Source: Chitinophagaceae bacterium
GTDB taxonomy: Bacteria > Bacteroidota > Bacteroidia > Chitinophagales > Chitinophagaceae
Direction: 5' to 3'
DNA length: 64,000 bases
Assembly (NCBI GenBank): GCA_947454235.1
Contig: CANGIY010000004.1
Span: 157,717 to 221,716, forward strand
Shown here: piece after piece, positions 35,892 to 45,015 of the stretch
How the letters are laid out: each line of letters starts with the position of its first letter
How positions within the stretch are numbered: position 1 is the stretch's first letter
Program-made: the position numbers and the translations under genes
The notes under the pieces: generated by a model
The model's database searches: none
What the model saw: the letters and a program-made list of their open reading frames with translations, nothing else
Told to the model about the DNA's origin: nothing

Positions 35892-37946
35892 ATGTCAATA
35901 AGAACGCTCAAAAATTACGCTGAGGGAAAATGGGTAACTCCATTGTCGGCGAATGAAACTTTATACAATGCAGTTACTGGTGATGCGATTTTTAGTGCCG
36001 GTTCTGAAGGGTTAGATTTTGGTGCAATGATGCACTATGCCCGCAAAACAGGTGGCAGAAACTTACGCAAACTTACATTCCAGGAAAGGGGCAGAATGCT
36101 TAAGGCATTAGCGCTTTATTTGCAGGAAAGGAAGGAAGAATTTTATAAAATAAGTGCCTTTACCGGTGCTACGCGCGCTGACTCGTGGGTTGATATTGAA
36201 GGTGGTATTGGTAACCTGTTCAGCTATGCGAGCCTCAGGCGTCAATTCCCCGATGAGCGTTATTATGTTGATGGCGACATTGCTAAATTGTCTAAAAACA
36301 ACACGTTTATTGGTCACCACATCATGGTGCCAAAAGAGGGTTTAGCTGTTCATATCAATGCCTATAACTTCCCGGTATGGGGTATGTTGGAAAAAATTGC
36401 GGTGAATCTTTTTGCCGGTGTGCCTGCAATTGTGAAGCCAGCATCCATCACTTCCTACCTCACTGAGGCTGTTTTTGAAGCAATTATTCAGTCTAATATT
36501 TTACCGGAAGGCTCATTGCAATTGGTGTGTGGTTCGGCGAGGGGTATACTCGATACCATCCAAACTGAAGACATTGTAACCTTCACGGGTTCAGCATCAA
36601 CAGGTAAAATGTTGAAGTCGCATCCACGAATCATTTCTGAAGCGGTGCCTTTTAACATGGAAGCTGATTCGCTCAACTGCTGTATTCTGGGTAGCGATGT
36701 GACTCCTAACATGCCGGAGTTCGACATTTTCATCAAAGAAGTTGTGAGGGAAATAACTACTAAGGCAGGGCAAAAGTGTACTGCTGTTCGTAGAATTATT
36801 GTTCCGGAAAATAGAGTAGAAGATGTTCAAATAGCATTGGGTAAGCGATTATCAACCAATACAATAGGCGACCCGTCGATTAAAGAAGTCAGGATGGGTC
36901 CTTTGGCGGGTGTTAGTCAACGCAAGGAAGTGCGTGAGAAGGTAGAAATGCTGGCAAAATCACAAAACATTGTAATTGGCAGTCTTGATCAGTTTGATGT
37001 TATGGGTGCCGATAAAGAAAAAGGTGCGTTCATGGCGCCTATTATCTTCTTCAACGATAATCCCTTCGAAAAGACAGATTGCCACGATATCGAAGCTTTC
37101 GGCCCGGTTTCAACCATTATGCCTTACAAAGACATCGACGAAGCGATCGACCTTTCCCGAATGGGCAAGGGTTCATTGGTGAGTTCGGTGATTACTGCTG
37201 ATGACGATTTGGCGAAAGAAATTGTTTTGGGCACTGCCAGCATGCACGGTCGTATCTTGATACTTAATAGTGATTGTGCGAAAGAAAGCACAGGTCATGG
37301 TAGTCCAATGCCAATGTTGGTGCACGGTGGTCCGGGTCGCGCAGGTGGCGGCGAAGAAATGGGTGGAAAGCGTGGTGTTATGCATTATTTACAGCGCACA
37401 GCTATTCAAGGCTCTCCAACAACCATTACGCGCATCACGAACGTGTACCAGCAGTACGGAAAGCAACACGAGTACGATAAGCATCCATTCAAAAAATACT
37501 TTGAAGAATTAGAAGTGGGTGAGACATTGGTGACGGCTAAACATACAGTTACTGAAACCGACATCACTAATTTTGCCAATGTAAGCGGCGATAATTTCTA
37601 TGCACACATGGATGCAACTTCACTCGAAGGCACCATATTTGAAGGCAGGGTAGCACATGGCTACTTCATTCTTTCAAAAGCAGCAGGTTTGTTTGTAGAT
37701 GCTAAAAAAGGCCCTGTTTTGTTGAATTACGGTATCGATGAATGCCGTTTCACGAAACCTGTTTACCCTGGTACTACTATTGGTGTGAAACTGACTGTGA
37801 AAGAAAAAGTAGCACAGGAAAAAAGAACGCCGGAAGATATTAAGAAGGGTATCGTAAAATGGTTGGTTGATGTTTATGACCAAACCGGCGAAACTGTCGC
37901 AATTGCAACCATTCTTACGATGGTAAAAATGCAAAATCAGGACTAA
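35892..37946 (+). CDS. paaZ: Bifunctional aldehyde dehydrogenase/enoyl-CoA hydratase PaaZ
   Basis: A 684-residue fusion. The aldehyde dehydrogenase part (residues 1-520) has FTGSASTGK, the general base Glu257 and the catalytic Cys296 in GQKCTAV. The C-terminal MaoC-like hydratase (about 540-680) has SGDNFYAHMD and GRVAHGYF. In the phenylacetate pathway PaaZ opens the oxepin-CoA ring and oxidises the aldehyde. No paaABCE, paaG, paaF, paaH, paaJ or paaK gene is near, so the rest of the pathway is elsewhere or the enzyme has another use. A TATCTTGC sequence lies 20 bases upstream. A terminator follows. Confidence 0.94.
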   Translation: MSIRTLKNYAEGKWVTPLSANETLYNAVTGDAIFSAGSEGLDFGAMMHYARKTGGRNLRKLTFQERGRMLKALALYLQERKEEFYKISAFTGATRADSWVDIEGGIGNLFSYASLRRQFPDERYYVDGDIAKLSKNNTFIGHHIMVPKEGLAVHINAYNFPVWGMLEKIAVNLFAGVPAIVKPASITSYLTEAVFEAIIQSNILPEGSLQLVCGSARGILDTIQTEDIVTFTGSASTGKMLKSHPRIISEAVPFNMEADSLNCCILGSDVTPNMPEFDIFIKEVVREITTKAGQKCTAVRRIIVPENRVEDVQIALGKRLSTNTIGDPSIKEVRMGPLAGVSQRKEVREKVEMLAKSQNIVIGSLDQFDVMGADKEKGAFMAPIIFFNDNPFEKTDCHDIEAFGPVSTIMPYKDIDEAIDLSRMGKGSLVSSVITADDDLAKEIVLGTASMHGRILILNSDCAKESTGHGSPMPMLVHGGPGRAGGGEEMGGKRGVMHYLQRTAIQGSPTTITRITNVYQQYGKQHEYDKHPFKKYFEELEVGETLVTAKHTVTETDITNFANVSGDNFYAHMDATSLEGTIFEGRVAHGYFILSKAAGLFVDAKKGPVLLNYGIDECRFTKPVYPGTTIGVKLTVKEKVAQEKRTPEDIKKGIVKWLVDVYDQTGETVAIATILTMVKMQNQD

Positions 37947-37967
37947 TAAATAAGTTTAAAATAGCTG

Positions 37968-38001
37968 AGCCTCCGGTTTGTAAAAGCCGGGGGCTTTTTT
38001 A
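37968..38001 (+). terminator. Terminator after paaZ
   Basis: Stem AGCCTCCGG with CCGGGGGCT (one G-T pair), loop of 10 bases, then TTTTTT. Confidence 0.85.
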
Positions 38002-38048
38002 TTGTTTTTTGTGGAATTTACTTCGAGTTATAGTCAGTATAATTCCAG

Positions 38049-38056
38049 TATTTTTG
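38049..38056 (+). promoter_or_regulatory. -7 box of the GT-C-like gene (TATTTTTG)
   Basis: Exact TAnnTTTG match, 34 bases before the ATG at 38090. It lies downstream of the longer start at 38009 and so argues against it. Confidence 0.5.
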
Positions 38057-38089
38057 CGAACTTTTAAGCATTTGCCGGCATTGGTTTTC

Positions 38090-39640
38090 ATGGGTATCAA
38101 ATTTGAACGTTATATAAAAATTGCCTGTTGGTCTGTTGTAATACTACTGGTATTGCTCGGGCTAACTGAGGCATTATTTCAAATTCGCCCCTTCTGGAAC
38201 GATGAGTGGAGGTTGACTTATAACGTGAAATTTAAATCAATTCCGCAATTGTGGGGAGTACTTGATTTAATACAGGAGTGCCCAAGAACATTGTTGAGTG
38301 CATTGAAAGTGATTGCTCAATTTTTCGACTACAGTTATTATTCATTTAGGTTGCCTGCGCTGGTTTTTACAGTTGCCAATTTGGGCATGGTGTTTTACCT
38401 GCGCAAGCGCCTGTTCGGCAACAACAGTATTTGGAGTTACCTTTTTGTAATGGTGATTATTGGCAGTGATACATTTGTCAATTACATTGTTCAATTCAAG
38501 CATTACGAAGTCGATTATTTCTTATGCCTGGTTGGTATATGGCAGTACCTTACGTTACTGGATATTTTAAAACGTAAATACGTTTCAGCAGGCAAATGGT
38601 TGTTGTTGTGTTCCAGCTTTGCGGTTGCGCCATTCTTTAGTTATGTATATCCCATCGTTGTTACCCCGGTGTTTTTCCTTGTTTTACAGGTTTGGCTGTT
38701 AGAAAGGAAAAGTTATCGGTACACGCGATCTGACTATGCAAAAGCTATTGCTCCACTTGTATTTTGTACCATAGGCATTGTTCTTTTTTATTGGGTTGAT
38801 GTAAGGCACATGTTGGGGGATACCGATATGTATCAGTCGTATCAGGTAATGCTCGGTTTAGAAAAATCTGAAAACCCTTTACTGCATAATTTCTGGTCGT
38901 TTTTCTCTTTGTTGGGTTCGGGGCTGGTATTTGAAATTATTTGGGGGGTGACGGGTATGCTTTCGTTTTTTTATAATCTTGGCATTGTAAGAAAGGTGAG
39001 AAGCGTTTTTAAAAGTGAATTTGATGCCGTTCGCTTGTATGGTATTTACCTGATTGTGCTAACTCTGGTGTTGGTGTTTTCGGGTAAACTGATGGGTGGG
39101 GTAGGTCGTTTAGTTGCATTTACTGTGCCTTCATTGGCGTTACTTATCAGCTATGCGTTGCAGCAAATGGCAGATAATATGCGATTGAGAAAAGTAGCTG
39201 CAGGTGTTTATGTGGTGCTTTTTTTAGGTTTATGCGGCAGTGTGGTAACATGCGGCATCAATACTTTTACGTACAAAGAGTATGCTAACCGGATTCACAC
39301 TTTTCATTCATTAGGCGATGCATTGAAAGAAGCACGGCAAAGAAAAGTGCCATTGTTGTACACGCAAGGTGTTTATGGAAATCCATTACCCGATACGTCC
39401 GCGCTGGGGCAAATCTCAGACAATAACATTGTAAAATCGCACGCAAAAGGCTGGGACGGAATGTGTGCTGAGGTGCTGGTTAAAGTAAACCCTGAATACA
39501 AAATGTGGGACAGTATCGCCATTTACTTCATAGGTGGTATGAAGGATAAACTTGCATACGTAAATCAACTGCCTTCCAACTATGTTGGTGCTGTTGTTAC
39601 CAATGGGCAGCGTTATGAATATGTTGCGCGTACCAAATAA
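38090..39640 (+). CDS. Polytopic membrane protein, probable GT-C glycosyltransferase
   Basis: A 516-residue protein with about ten to twelve membrane segments. The first outer loop carries FWNDEWR, an Asp-Glu pair in the place where ArnT/PMT-type GT-C enzymes keep their catalytic acid, and HYEVDYF follows near residue 140, as in dolichyl-phosphate mannosyltransferase relatives. These enzymes pass a sugar from a lipid carrier onto a lipid or protein outside the membrane. Donor and acceptor are unknown. The C-terminal 90 residues are soluble. The frame is open to 38009, but the -7 box at 38049 points to the ATG at 38090. Confidence 0.75.
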   Translation: MGIKFERYIKIACWSVVILLVLLGLTEALFQIRPFWNDEWRLTYNVKFKSIPQLWGVLDLIQECPRTLLSALKVIAQFFDYSYYSFRLPALVFTVANLGMVFYLRKRLFGNNSIWSYLFVMVIIGSDTFVNYIVQFKHYEVDYFLCLVGIWQYLTLLDILKRKYVSAGKWLLLCSSFAVAPFFSYVYPIVVTPVFFLVLQVWLLERKSYRYTRSDYAKAIAPLVFCTIGIVLFYWVDVRHMLGDTDMYQSYQVMLGLEKSENPLLHNFWSFFSLLGSGLVFEIIWGVTGMLSFFYNLGIVRKVRSVFKSEFDAVRLYGIYLIVLTLVLVFSGKLMGGVGRLVAFTVPSLALLISYALQQMADNMRLRKVAAGVYVVLFLGLCGSVVTCGINTFTYKEYANRIHTFHSLGDALKEARQRKVPLLYTQGVYGNPLPDTSALGQISDNNIVKSHAKGWDGMCAEVLVKVNPEYKMWDSIAIYFIGGMKDKLAYVNQLPSNYVGAVVTNGQRYEYVARTK

Positions 39641-39748
39641 GTAGCTATCATACAGTGCAGGTTTGGGTTCGGTATTTCGGTCAATTTGCGAAATACTTTT
39701 AGTATCTTTTGTGGATAATTCCTTTTCTGTTGCGAGCTGAATCTTAGT

Positions 39749-39756
39749 TATTTTTG
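39749..39756 (+). promoter_or_regulatory. -7 box of dnaE (TATTTTTG)
   Basis: Exact TAnnTTTG match, with a TTG 16 bases upstream (39730-39732). It lies 41 bases before the GTG start at 39798. Confidence 0.5.
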
Positions 39757-39797
39757 TTGTTCGTCTTTTTTACCAATTCCAATCAAAATTCTGAGTC

Positions 39798-42700
39798 GTG
39801 AAGTTCTCGCATTTGCACAACCATACGCAATTTTCCCTGCTTGATGGGGCTTCTAATATTTCAAAATTATATGAGAAAGCCCGCAAAAACGATATGCCTG
39901 CGATGGCTATCACCGACCATGGAAACATGTTCGGGGCTTTCGAATTTGTGGCTGAGGCATGGAAAAACAAAAAGGTTGTTGGTAAAACCGAAGACGGCAA
40001 AGACATCAACGAACCGGTGGTTAAACCAATTGTGGGCTGTGAGTTTTATTTGGTAGAAAACAGGCATAAACGACAATTCTCAAAAGACGACAAAGACCAC
40101 CGCTACCATCAGTTAATGTTGGCAAAAAACGAGGTCGGTTATCAGAATCTGGTGAAGCTGTGTTCGTTGGGTTACATTGAGGGTTTGTATGGTAAGTACC
40201 CAAGAATAGATAAAGAACTGATTGTTCAATACCACGAAGGGCTTATTGCAACTACTTGTTGTCTTGCGGCAGAAGTGCCCAGAACAATATTAAAAAAAGG
40301 AGAGGAAGAAGGCGAGAAAGTATTCAAGTGGTGGTTAGACCTTTTTGGAGATGACTACTATGTTGAATTGCAACGCCATGAAATAGGCGATCAGGATAAA
40401 GTGAACAAGGTGTTGCTGAAGTTCGCCGAAAAATACAATGTGCCGGTTATTGCCAGTAATGATAGTCACTACGTAGACCAATCGGATGCGAACGCCCACG
40501 ATATTTTATTATGTATCAATACCGGTTCAAAGCAGGCAGACCCCAAATGGAAAGACCTCGGCGATGACGATGAAGTGCAACCAAAGGGTGGCCGTTTTGC
40601 CTTCCCTAGCGATAGGTTTTACTTCAAGACAACTGAGGAGATGCAAAAAATCTTCCACGATGTTCCACAGGCAATTGAAAACACGCAATTGATTGTTGAC
40701 AAAGTAAAGCCGCTAAAACTGGAGCGTGACATTTTGTTGCCACACTACGTAGTACCACCCGAGTTCAATAACGACCAGATGGGCTACCTAGAGCATCTGA
40801 CGTGGAAGGGCGCCTACGAACGTTACAAAGAAATTACCCCCGAGGTGGAAGAGCGTCTTAAATTCGAGCTGTTCACCATTCGTACGATGGGTTTTGCTGG
40901 TTACTTTCTAATTGTAGCCGACTTCATTAACTGGGGTAAAGACAATGGTGTATTCATTGGCCCTGGTCGTGGTTCTGCGGCGGGTTCTGCAGTTGCTTAT
41001 TGTATCAAAATCACTAATATCGACCCTATTCACTATAAACTGCTTTTCGAAAGGTTCCTCAACCCCGATCGTAAGAGCATGCCCGATATCGATACCGACT
41101 TTGACGATATCGGTAGGCAGAAGGTAATTGATTATGTAGTTGATAAATACGGCAAAAATCAGGTAGCGCAAATTGTAACCTATGGTACAATGGCGGCAAA
41201 GAGCTCTATTAAAGACGTCGCCCGTGTTATGGATTTGCCGTTGCCCGAAAGTAATGCCCTTGCGAAGCTCGTGCCTGAAAAGCCGGGTATTTCTTTGAAA
41301 CGCCTCATTAACGCAGAAATCAAGGGTGATGGCGGGTTGGAAGACAAAGAGGGACTTGGGGCAGAAGAAATTGAATTTGTTACCAAGCTACGGGAAATAT
41401 ATAAGGAGAACAGCCTGCACGGTGAAGTACTTCAATCGGCGGTGAAGCTGGAAGGCTCAGTGCGGAATACGGGTATACACGCTGCAGGTATCATCATTGC
41501 GCCAAGTGACCTGAGTAATCTGCTTCCGGTATTCATGACCAAGGACGTTGACTCCCTCATAACGCAATTTGAAGGTAACGTAATTGAAAATGCAGGTGTA
41601 ATCAAGATGGACTTTTTGGGTTTGAAGACCCTTACCATCATCAAAGATGCACTTGACCTCATTAAAAGAAACTACGGACTCGACATTGTAATTGACGATT
41701 TACCGTTAGACGATGAAACGACCTACCAGCTTTACCAGCGTGGCGAAACCAACGGTACTTTCCAGTTTGAAAGTCCGGGTATGCAGAAACACCTCATTAA
41801 CTTGAAGCCCGATAAATTTGGCGACCTCATTGCGATGAACGCCCTGTATCGTCCTGGTCCAATAGAGTATATCCCAAACTTCATTAAACGTAAGCACGGT
41901 CTTGAAGCCATCACTTACGATATTGAAGATATGAAGGAATATCTTGAAGAGACCTATGGTATTACGGTATATCAGGAACAGGTGATGTTGCTTTCTCAAA
42001 GTCTGGCGGGCTTTAGTAAGGGTGATGCAGACGTGCTTCGTAAGGCGATGGGTAAGAAGCAGAAAGCAGTACTTGATAAAATGAAAGGGCAGTTCATTGA
42101 GGGGGCTCAGAAAAAAGGTCACCCTGCTGATAAGCTCGAAAAAATTTGGACTGACTGGGAAGCATTCGCGCAATACGCGTTCAATAAATCGCACTCAACC
42201 TGCTATGCACTGGTGGCATATCAAACCGCCTACTTGAAAGCCCATTACCCGGCTGAATACATGGCGGCGGTGCTCAACAACCAAAACAACATCGAAAAAA
42301 TCAAGTTCTACATGGAAGAGTGCCAGCGCATGGGGCTCAAAGTGCTAGGACCTGATGTAAACGAATCGTTGAAAGGTTTCAACGTGGCGCAGAAAGAAGT
42401 CATTCGTTTCGGGCTAAATGCGATTAAAGGGGTAGGTGAGGCAGCGGTAGAAGATATTATTGCCGAGCGTGAAAAAAGCGGAGCTTATGAAACTATTTTC
42501 GATTTCATAAAAAGGGTAAACCAGAGAACGGTCAATAAAAAGACGCTCGAAAACCTCGTGCTGGCAGGGGCACTTGACTGTTTCCCTCAGTTGCACAGGG
42601 CGCAATATTTCCATGTGCCTAATGGTGATACACTTAATGGTTTAGAACGCCTTACACGTTTTGGGAACCAGTTTCAGGCAAGTACGTCGGTAGTTACAAA

Positions 42701-43418
42701 CAGTCTTTTTGGCGGAGAAACGATGCCGGAGATCAAACCACCTGCAATACCTGAATGCGAAAAATGGGGTTTACCGGAACTGTTGGACAAAGAAATAGAA
42801 GTAGTTGGTATCTACCTGAGTGCGCACCCCCTTGATGGATTTAAGTTCGAGATGGAAAATTACAATTTCATTCCACTTTCCGATATTGAAGATTTTAAAG
42901 GGCGTACTATAAGAATTGCAGGGTTCATTACAGATGTGGGGCACCTGACCAGTAAAAAGGGTACGAAATTTGGTAAATTTACCATTAACGACTATTCCGG
43001 CAACTTTGAAATCATGCTTTGGGAAAAGAGCTATGTACAGTTTGCTAACTACCTCATCAACGGGCAGAAGCTCATGTTGCAAGGTGTGTACGACGACCAT
43101 AAATTCAGACCGGGTGTAACTGAATTCACCATCCAGAGCATTACATTGCTTGATGAAGTGAGAAAGCTTTTTACCAGGAGAGTGAGTATAGGAATACCTA
43201 CGTGGAGGCTTGACTCTGCTTTCGTTGATTTTATGGGTAATTATATTAAAATGAACCCGGGTACAACTGAAGTACATATTCAGGTGTCAGATGAAGAGAC
43301 GCAGCAGTCGGTAAGAATGAAATCACAAGGTTTGAAACTGCAGTTAAATGACGAATTGATAGAGTTTTTACAGAATGCCGAAGGGATTCAATATAAGTTT
43401 GAAATGGCATTGAGCTAA
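39798..43418 (+). CDS. dnaE: DNA polymerase III alpha subunit
   Basis: A 1206-residue replicative polymerase subunit. It starts with GTG; a stop codon lies two codons before, so no earlier start is possible. The PHP domain (HLHNHTQFSLLDGA) is at residues 5-300. The palm holds the catalytic acids in MPDIDTDFD (about 430-440), and the finger text GPGRGSAAGS is intact. A helix-hairpin-helix (about 870-890, IKGVGEAAVEDI) and an OB fold (about 1035-1110, RIAGFITDVGHLTSKKG) follow. The length is normal and no intein is present. Several antisense reading frames inside it are shadows. Confidence 0.97.
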   Translation: MKFSHLHNHTQFSLLDGASNISKLYEKARKNDMPAMAITDHGNMFGAFEFVAEAWKNKKVVGKTEDGKDINEPVVKPIVGCEFYLVENRHKRQFSKDDKDHRYHQLMLAKNEVGYQNLVKLCSLGYIEGLYGKYPRIDKELIVQYHEGLIATTCCLAAEVPRTILKKGEEEGEKVFKWWLDLFGDDYYVELQRHEIGDQDKVNKVLLKFAEKYNVPVIASNDSHYVDQSDANAHDILLCINTGSKQADPKWKDLGDDDEVQPKGGRFAFPSDRFYFKTTEEMQKIFHDVPQAIENTQLIVDKVKPLKLERDILLPHYVVPPEFNNDQMGYLEHLTWKGAYERYKEITPEVEERLKFELFTIRTMGFAGYFLIVADFINWGKDNGVFIGPGRGSAAGSAVAYCIKITNIDPIHYKLLFERFLNPDRKSMPDIDTDFDDIGRQKVIDYVVDKYGKNQVAQIVTYGTMAAKSSIKDVARVMDLPLPESNALAKLVPEKPGISLKRLINAEIKGDGGLEDKEGLGAEEIEFVTKLREIYKENSLHGEVLQSAVKLEGSVRNTGIHAAGIIIAPSDLSNLLPVFMTKDVDSLITQFEGNVIENAGVIKMDFLGLKTLTIIKDALDLIKRNYGLDIVIDDLPLDDETTYQLYQRGETNGTFQFESPGMQKHLINLKPDKFGDLIAMNALYRPGPIEYIPNFIKRKHGLEAITYDIEDMKEYLEETYGITVYQEQVMLLSQSLAGFSKGDADVLRKAMGKKQKAVLDKMKGQFIEGAQKKGHPADKLEKIWTDWEAFAQYAFNKSHSTCYALVAYQTAYLKAHYPAEYMAAVLNNQNNIEKIKFYMEECQRMGLKVLGPDVNESLKGFNVAQKEVIRFGLNAIKGVGEAAVEDIIAEREKSGAYETIFDFIKRVNQRTVNKKTLENLVLAGALDCFPQLHRAQYFHVPNGDTLNGLERLTRFGNQFQASTSVVTNSLFGGETMPEIKPPAIPECEKWGLPELLDKEIEVVGIYLSAHPLDGFKFEMENYNFIPLSDIEDFKGRTIRIAGFITDVGHLTSKKGTKFGKFTINDYSGNFEIMLWEKSYVQFANYLINGQKLMLQGVYDDHKFRPGVTEFTIQSITLLDEVRKLFTRRVSIGIPTWRLDSAFVDFMGNYIKMNPGTTEVHIQVSDEETQQSVRMKSQGLKLQLNDELIEFLQNAEGIQYKFEMALS

Positions 43419-43585
43419 GTGAAGATGACAAAATAAATACCACCATTTCAACCATTCTGTTCCATTTCTGCGTCGTTGCAAAAGTCCTTAAATAGTTCAC
43501 TATTCTCGGATTTTGCGCCTTGCATAAAAGAAATATAATAATTAAATTAGATGGAATTTATTTTGTCAACTTCACTAAACCGCAT

Positions 43586-43622
43586 TAAAAAGCCGTCCCG
43601 AAATTTTCTTTCGGGACGGCTT
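43586..43622 (-). terminator. Terminator of the aminotransferase gene
   Basis: A 10-bp stem (GCCGTCCCGA with TCGGGACGGC) followed on the minus strand by TTTTTAA. Confidence 0.8.
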
Positions 43623-43645
43623 CATCTATTTTGGTTTAAATCAGG

Positions 43646-44836
43646 TTATTTTTTGTATTCTATCAAAGCTGCTTCGAGGCAATCCATTGCTGCATTGATA
43701 TCATTGGTATTCAACACATAAGCCAAACGCACTTCATTTTTTCCTTTACCCGGTGTTGCATAGAAACCCGCTGCAGGTGCCATCATTACTGTTGCTCCAT
43801 TGTGAGAGAAGCTTTCAAGTAACCACTGGCAGAATTTTTCAGTATCATCAACAGGCAATTGCGCCATGGCATAGAATGCACCACCCGGATTAGGGCATTT
43901 TACACCAGGAATTTTATTCAGGCGTGCCACTAAAGTATCGCGGCGTGCGTTGTATTCAGCATGTATTTCATTGAAATAGTCGGCAGGTAAGTCAACAGCA
44001 GCTTCGCCTAAAATTTGAGCAAATGATGGAGGACTTAATCTCGCTTGCGCAAATTTCATAGCTGCGTCAAGCACTTGTTGGTTTTTTGTGACGAATGCCC
44101 CTATACGACCACCACAAGCACTGTACCTTTTAGAAATAGTATCCAGCAAAATTGCGTGTTCTTCCAAACCGTCAATTGCCAATGCCGACAAATGTGTTTG
44201 TCCGTCATAACAGAATTCACGATATGCTTCATCACTGAACAGGAACAAGTCGTGTTTCAGGCATATTTCTTTAAGTGTGTTCAGTTCTTCGCGTGTGTAT
44301 AAGTAACCGGTCGGATTGTTAGGGTTACAGATCATTATCGCCTTGGTATTTGTTGTCACCGCTTTTTCGAACGCTTCAATTGGTGGCAATGCAAAACCCG
44401 TTTCAATAGAAGAAGGAATTGGAACAACTTTTACGCCTGAACTGGTTGAAAAGCCATTGTAGTTAGCATAAAAAGGTTCAGGGATAATAATTTCATCACC
44501 CGGGTCAAGGCAAGCCTGAATCGCAAACATTATCGCTTCCGAACCACCTGTAGTAACGATGATTTGATTAGGGGTTAAATCGATGTTGTACCTTTTATAG
44601 TATTCAACCAGTTTCTTTCTGTACGACTCAAAGCCAGGGCTTGGGCTGTATTCCAACACTTTCATATCGCTATTGCGTACAGCATCAAGAATAGCTTGAG
44701 GGGTTTCGATATCTGGTTGACCAATGTTTAAATGATATACTTTGGTTCCTTTTTTCTTAGCAGCATCAGCAAATGGAACTAATTTTCTGATCGGAGAAGG
44801 AGGCATCATGGCCCCACGATGTGAAATTACCGGCAT
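43646..44836 (-). CDS. Class I/II PLP-dependent aminotransferase (aspartate aminotransferase-like)
   Basis: A 396-residue fold-type I aminotransferase. Key sites are YSPSPGFESYRKKL near the N-terminus, TTGGSEAI for the phosphate, CNPNNPTGYLYT, the SDEAYREF aspartate, and SKRYSACGGRIG, where the lysine holds PLP. The final arginine for the substrate carboxylate lies in NEVRLAYVLN. The closest matches in the group are AspC-like enzymes of Bacteroidota; the exact keto acid cannot be set. A TATCTTTG box sits only 4 bases before the ATG. The gene is alone and ends in a strong terminator. Confidence 0.93.
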   Translation of the reverse strand: MPVISHRGAMMPPSPIRKLVPFADAAKKKGTKVYHLNIGQPDIETPQAILDAVRNSDMKVLEYSPSPGFESYRKKLVEYYKRYNIDLTPNQIIVTTGGSEAIMFAIQACLDPGDEIIIPEPFYANYNGFSTSSGVKVVPIPSSIETGFALPPIEAFEKAVTTNTKAIMICNPNNPTGYLYTREELNTLKEICLKHDLFLFSDEAYREFCYDGQTHLSALAIDGLEEHAILLDTISKRYSACGGRIGAFVTKNQQVLDAAMKFAQARLSPPSFAQILGEAAVDLPADYFNEIHAEYNARRDTLVARLNKIPGVKCPNPGGAFYAMAQLPVDDTEKFCQWLLESFSHNGATVMMAPAAGFYATPGKGKNEVRLAYVLNTNDINAAMDCLEAALIEYKK

Positions 44837-44840
44837 GTGG

Positions 44841-44848
44841 CAAAGATA
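44841..44848 (-). promoter_or_regulatory. -7 box of the aminotransferase gene (TATCTTTG)
   Basis: Exact TAnnTTTG match, with only 4 bases (CCAC) before the ATG at 44836; predicts a leaderless mRNA. Confidence 0.6.
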
Positions 44849-45015
44849 ATGTGAAACCCTCTAACTAGGGTGTTTTTTGAATAGGTAGAATTAAATTGAG
44901 TGTGTTGTTTTAGGTCGGTTGCCAACATCAACAATTAGCCCAATACCAACCTTGCCACAGTATATTACTGTGGTTTAATTCGTTACTTTGAATAGCATGA
45001 CGTTAGATAACCTGC

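Noticed and set aside
41706..42194. A 162-residue minus-strand frame inside dnaE
   Set aside because: Antisense to conserved DnaE text with a typical shadow composition (rich in Phe, Leu, Thr and Ile, no domain).
42771..43277. A 168-residue minus-strand frame inside dnaE
   Set aside because: Antisense to the conserved OB region of DnaE; no motif and no start signal.
39798..43418. An intein in dnaE
   Set aside because: The protein has the normal length of about 1200 residues, and the conserved blocks are uninterrupted.
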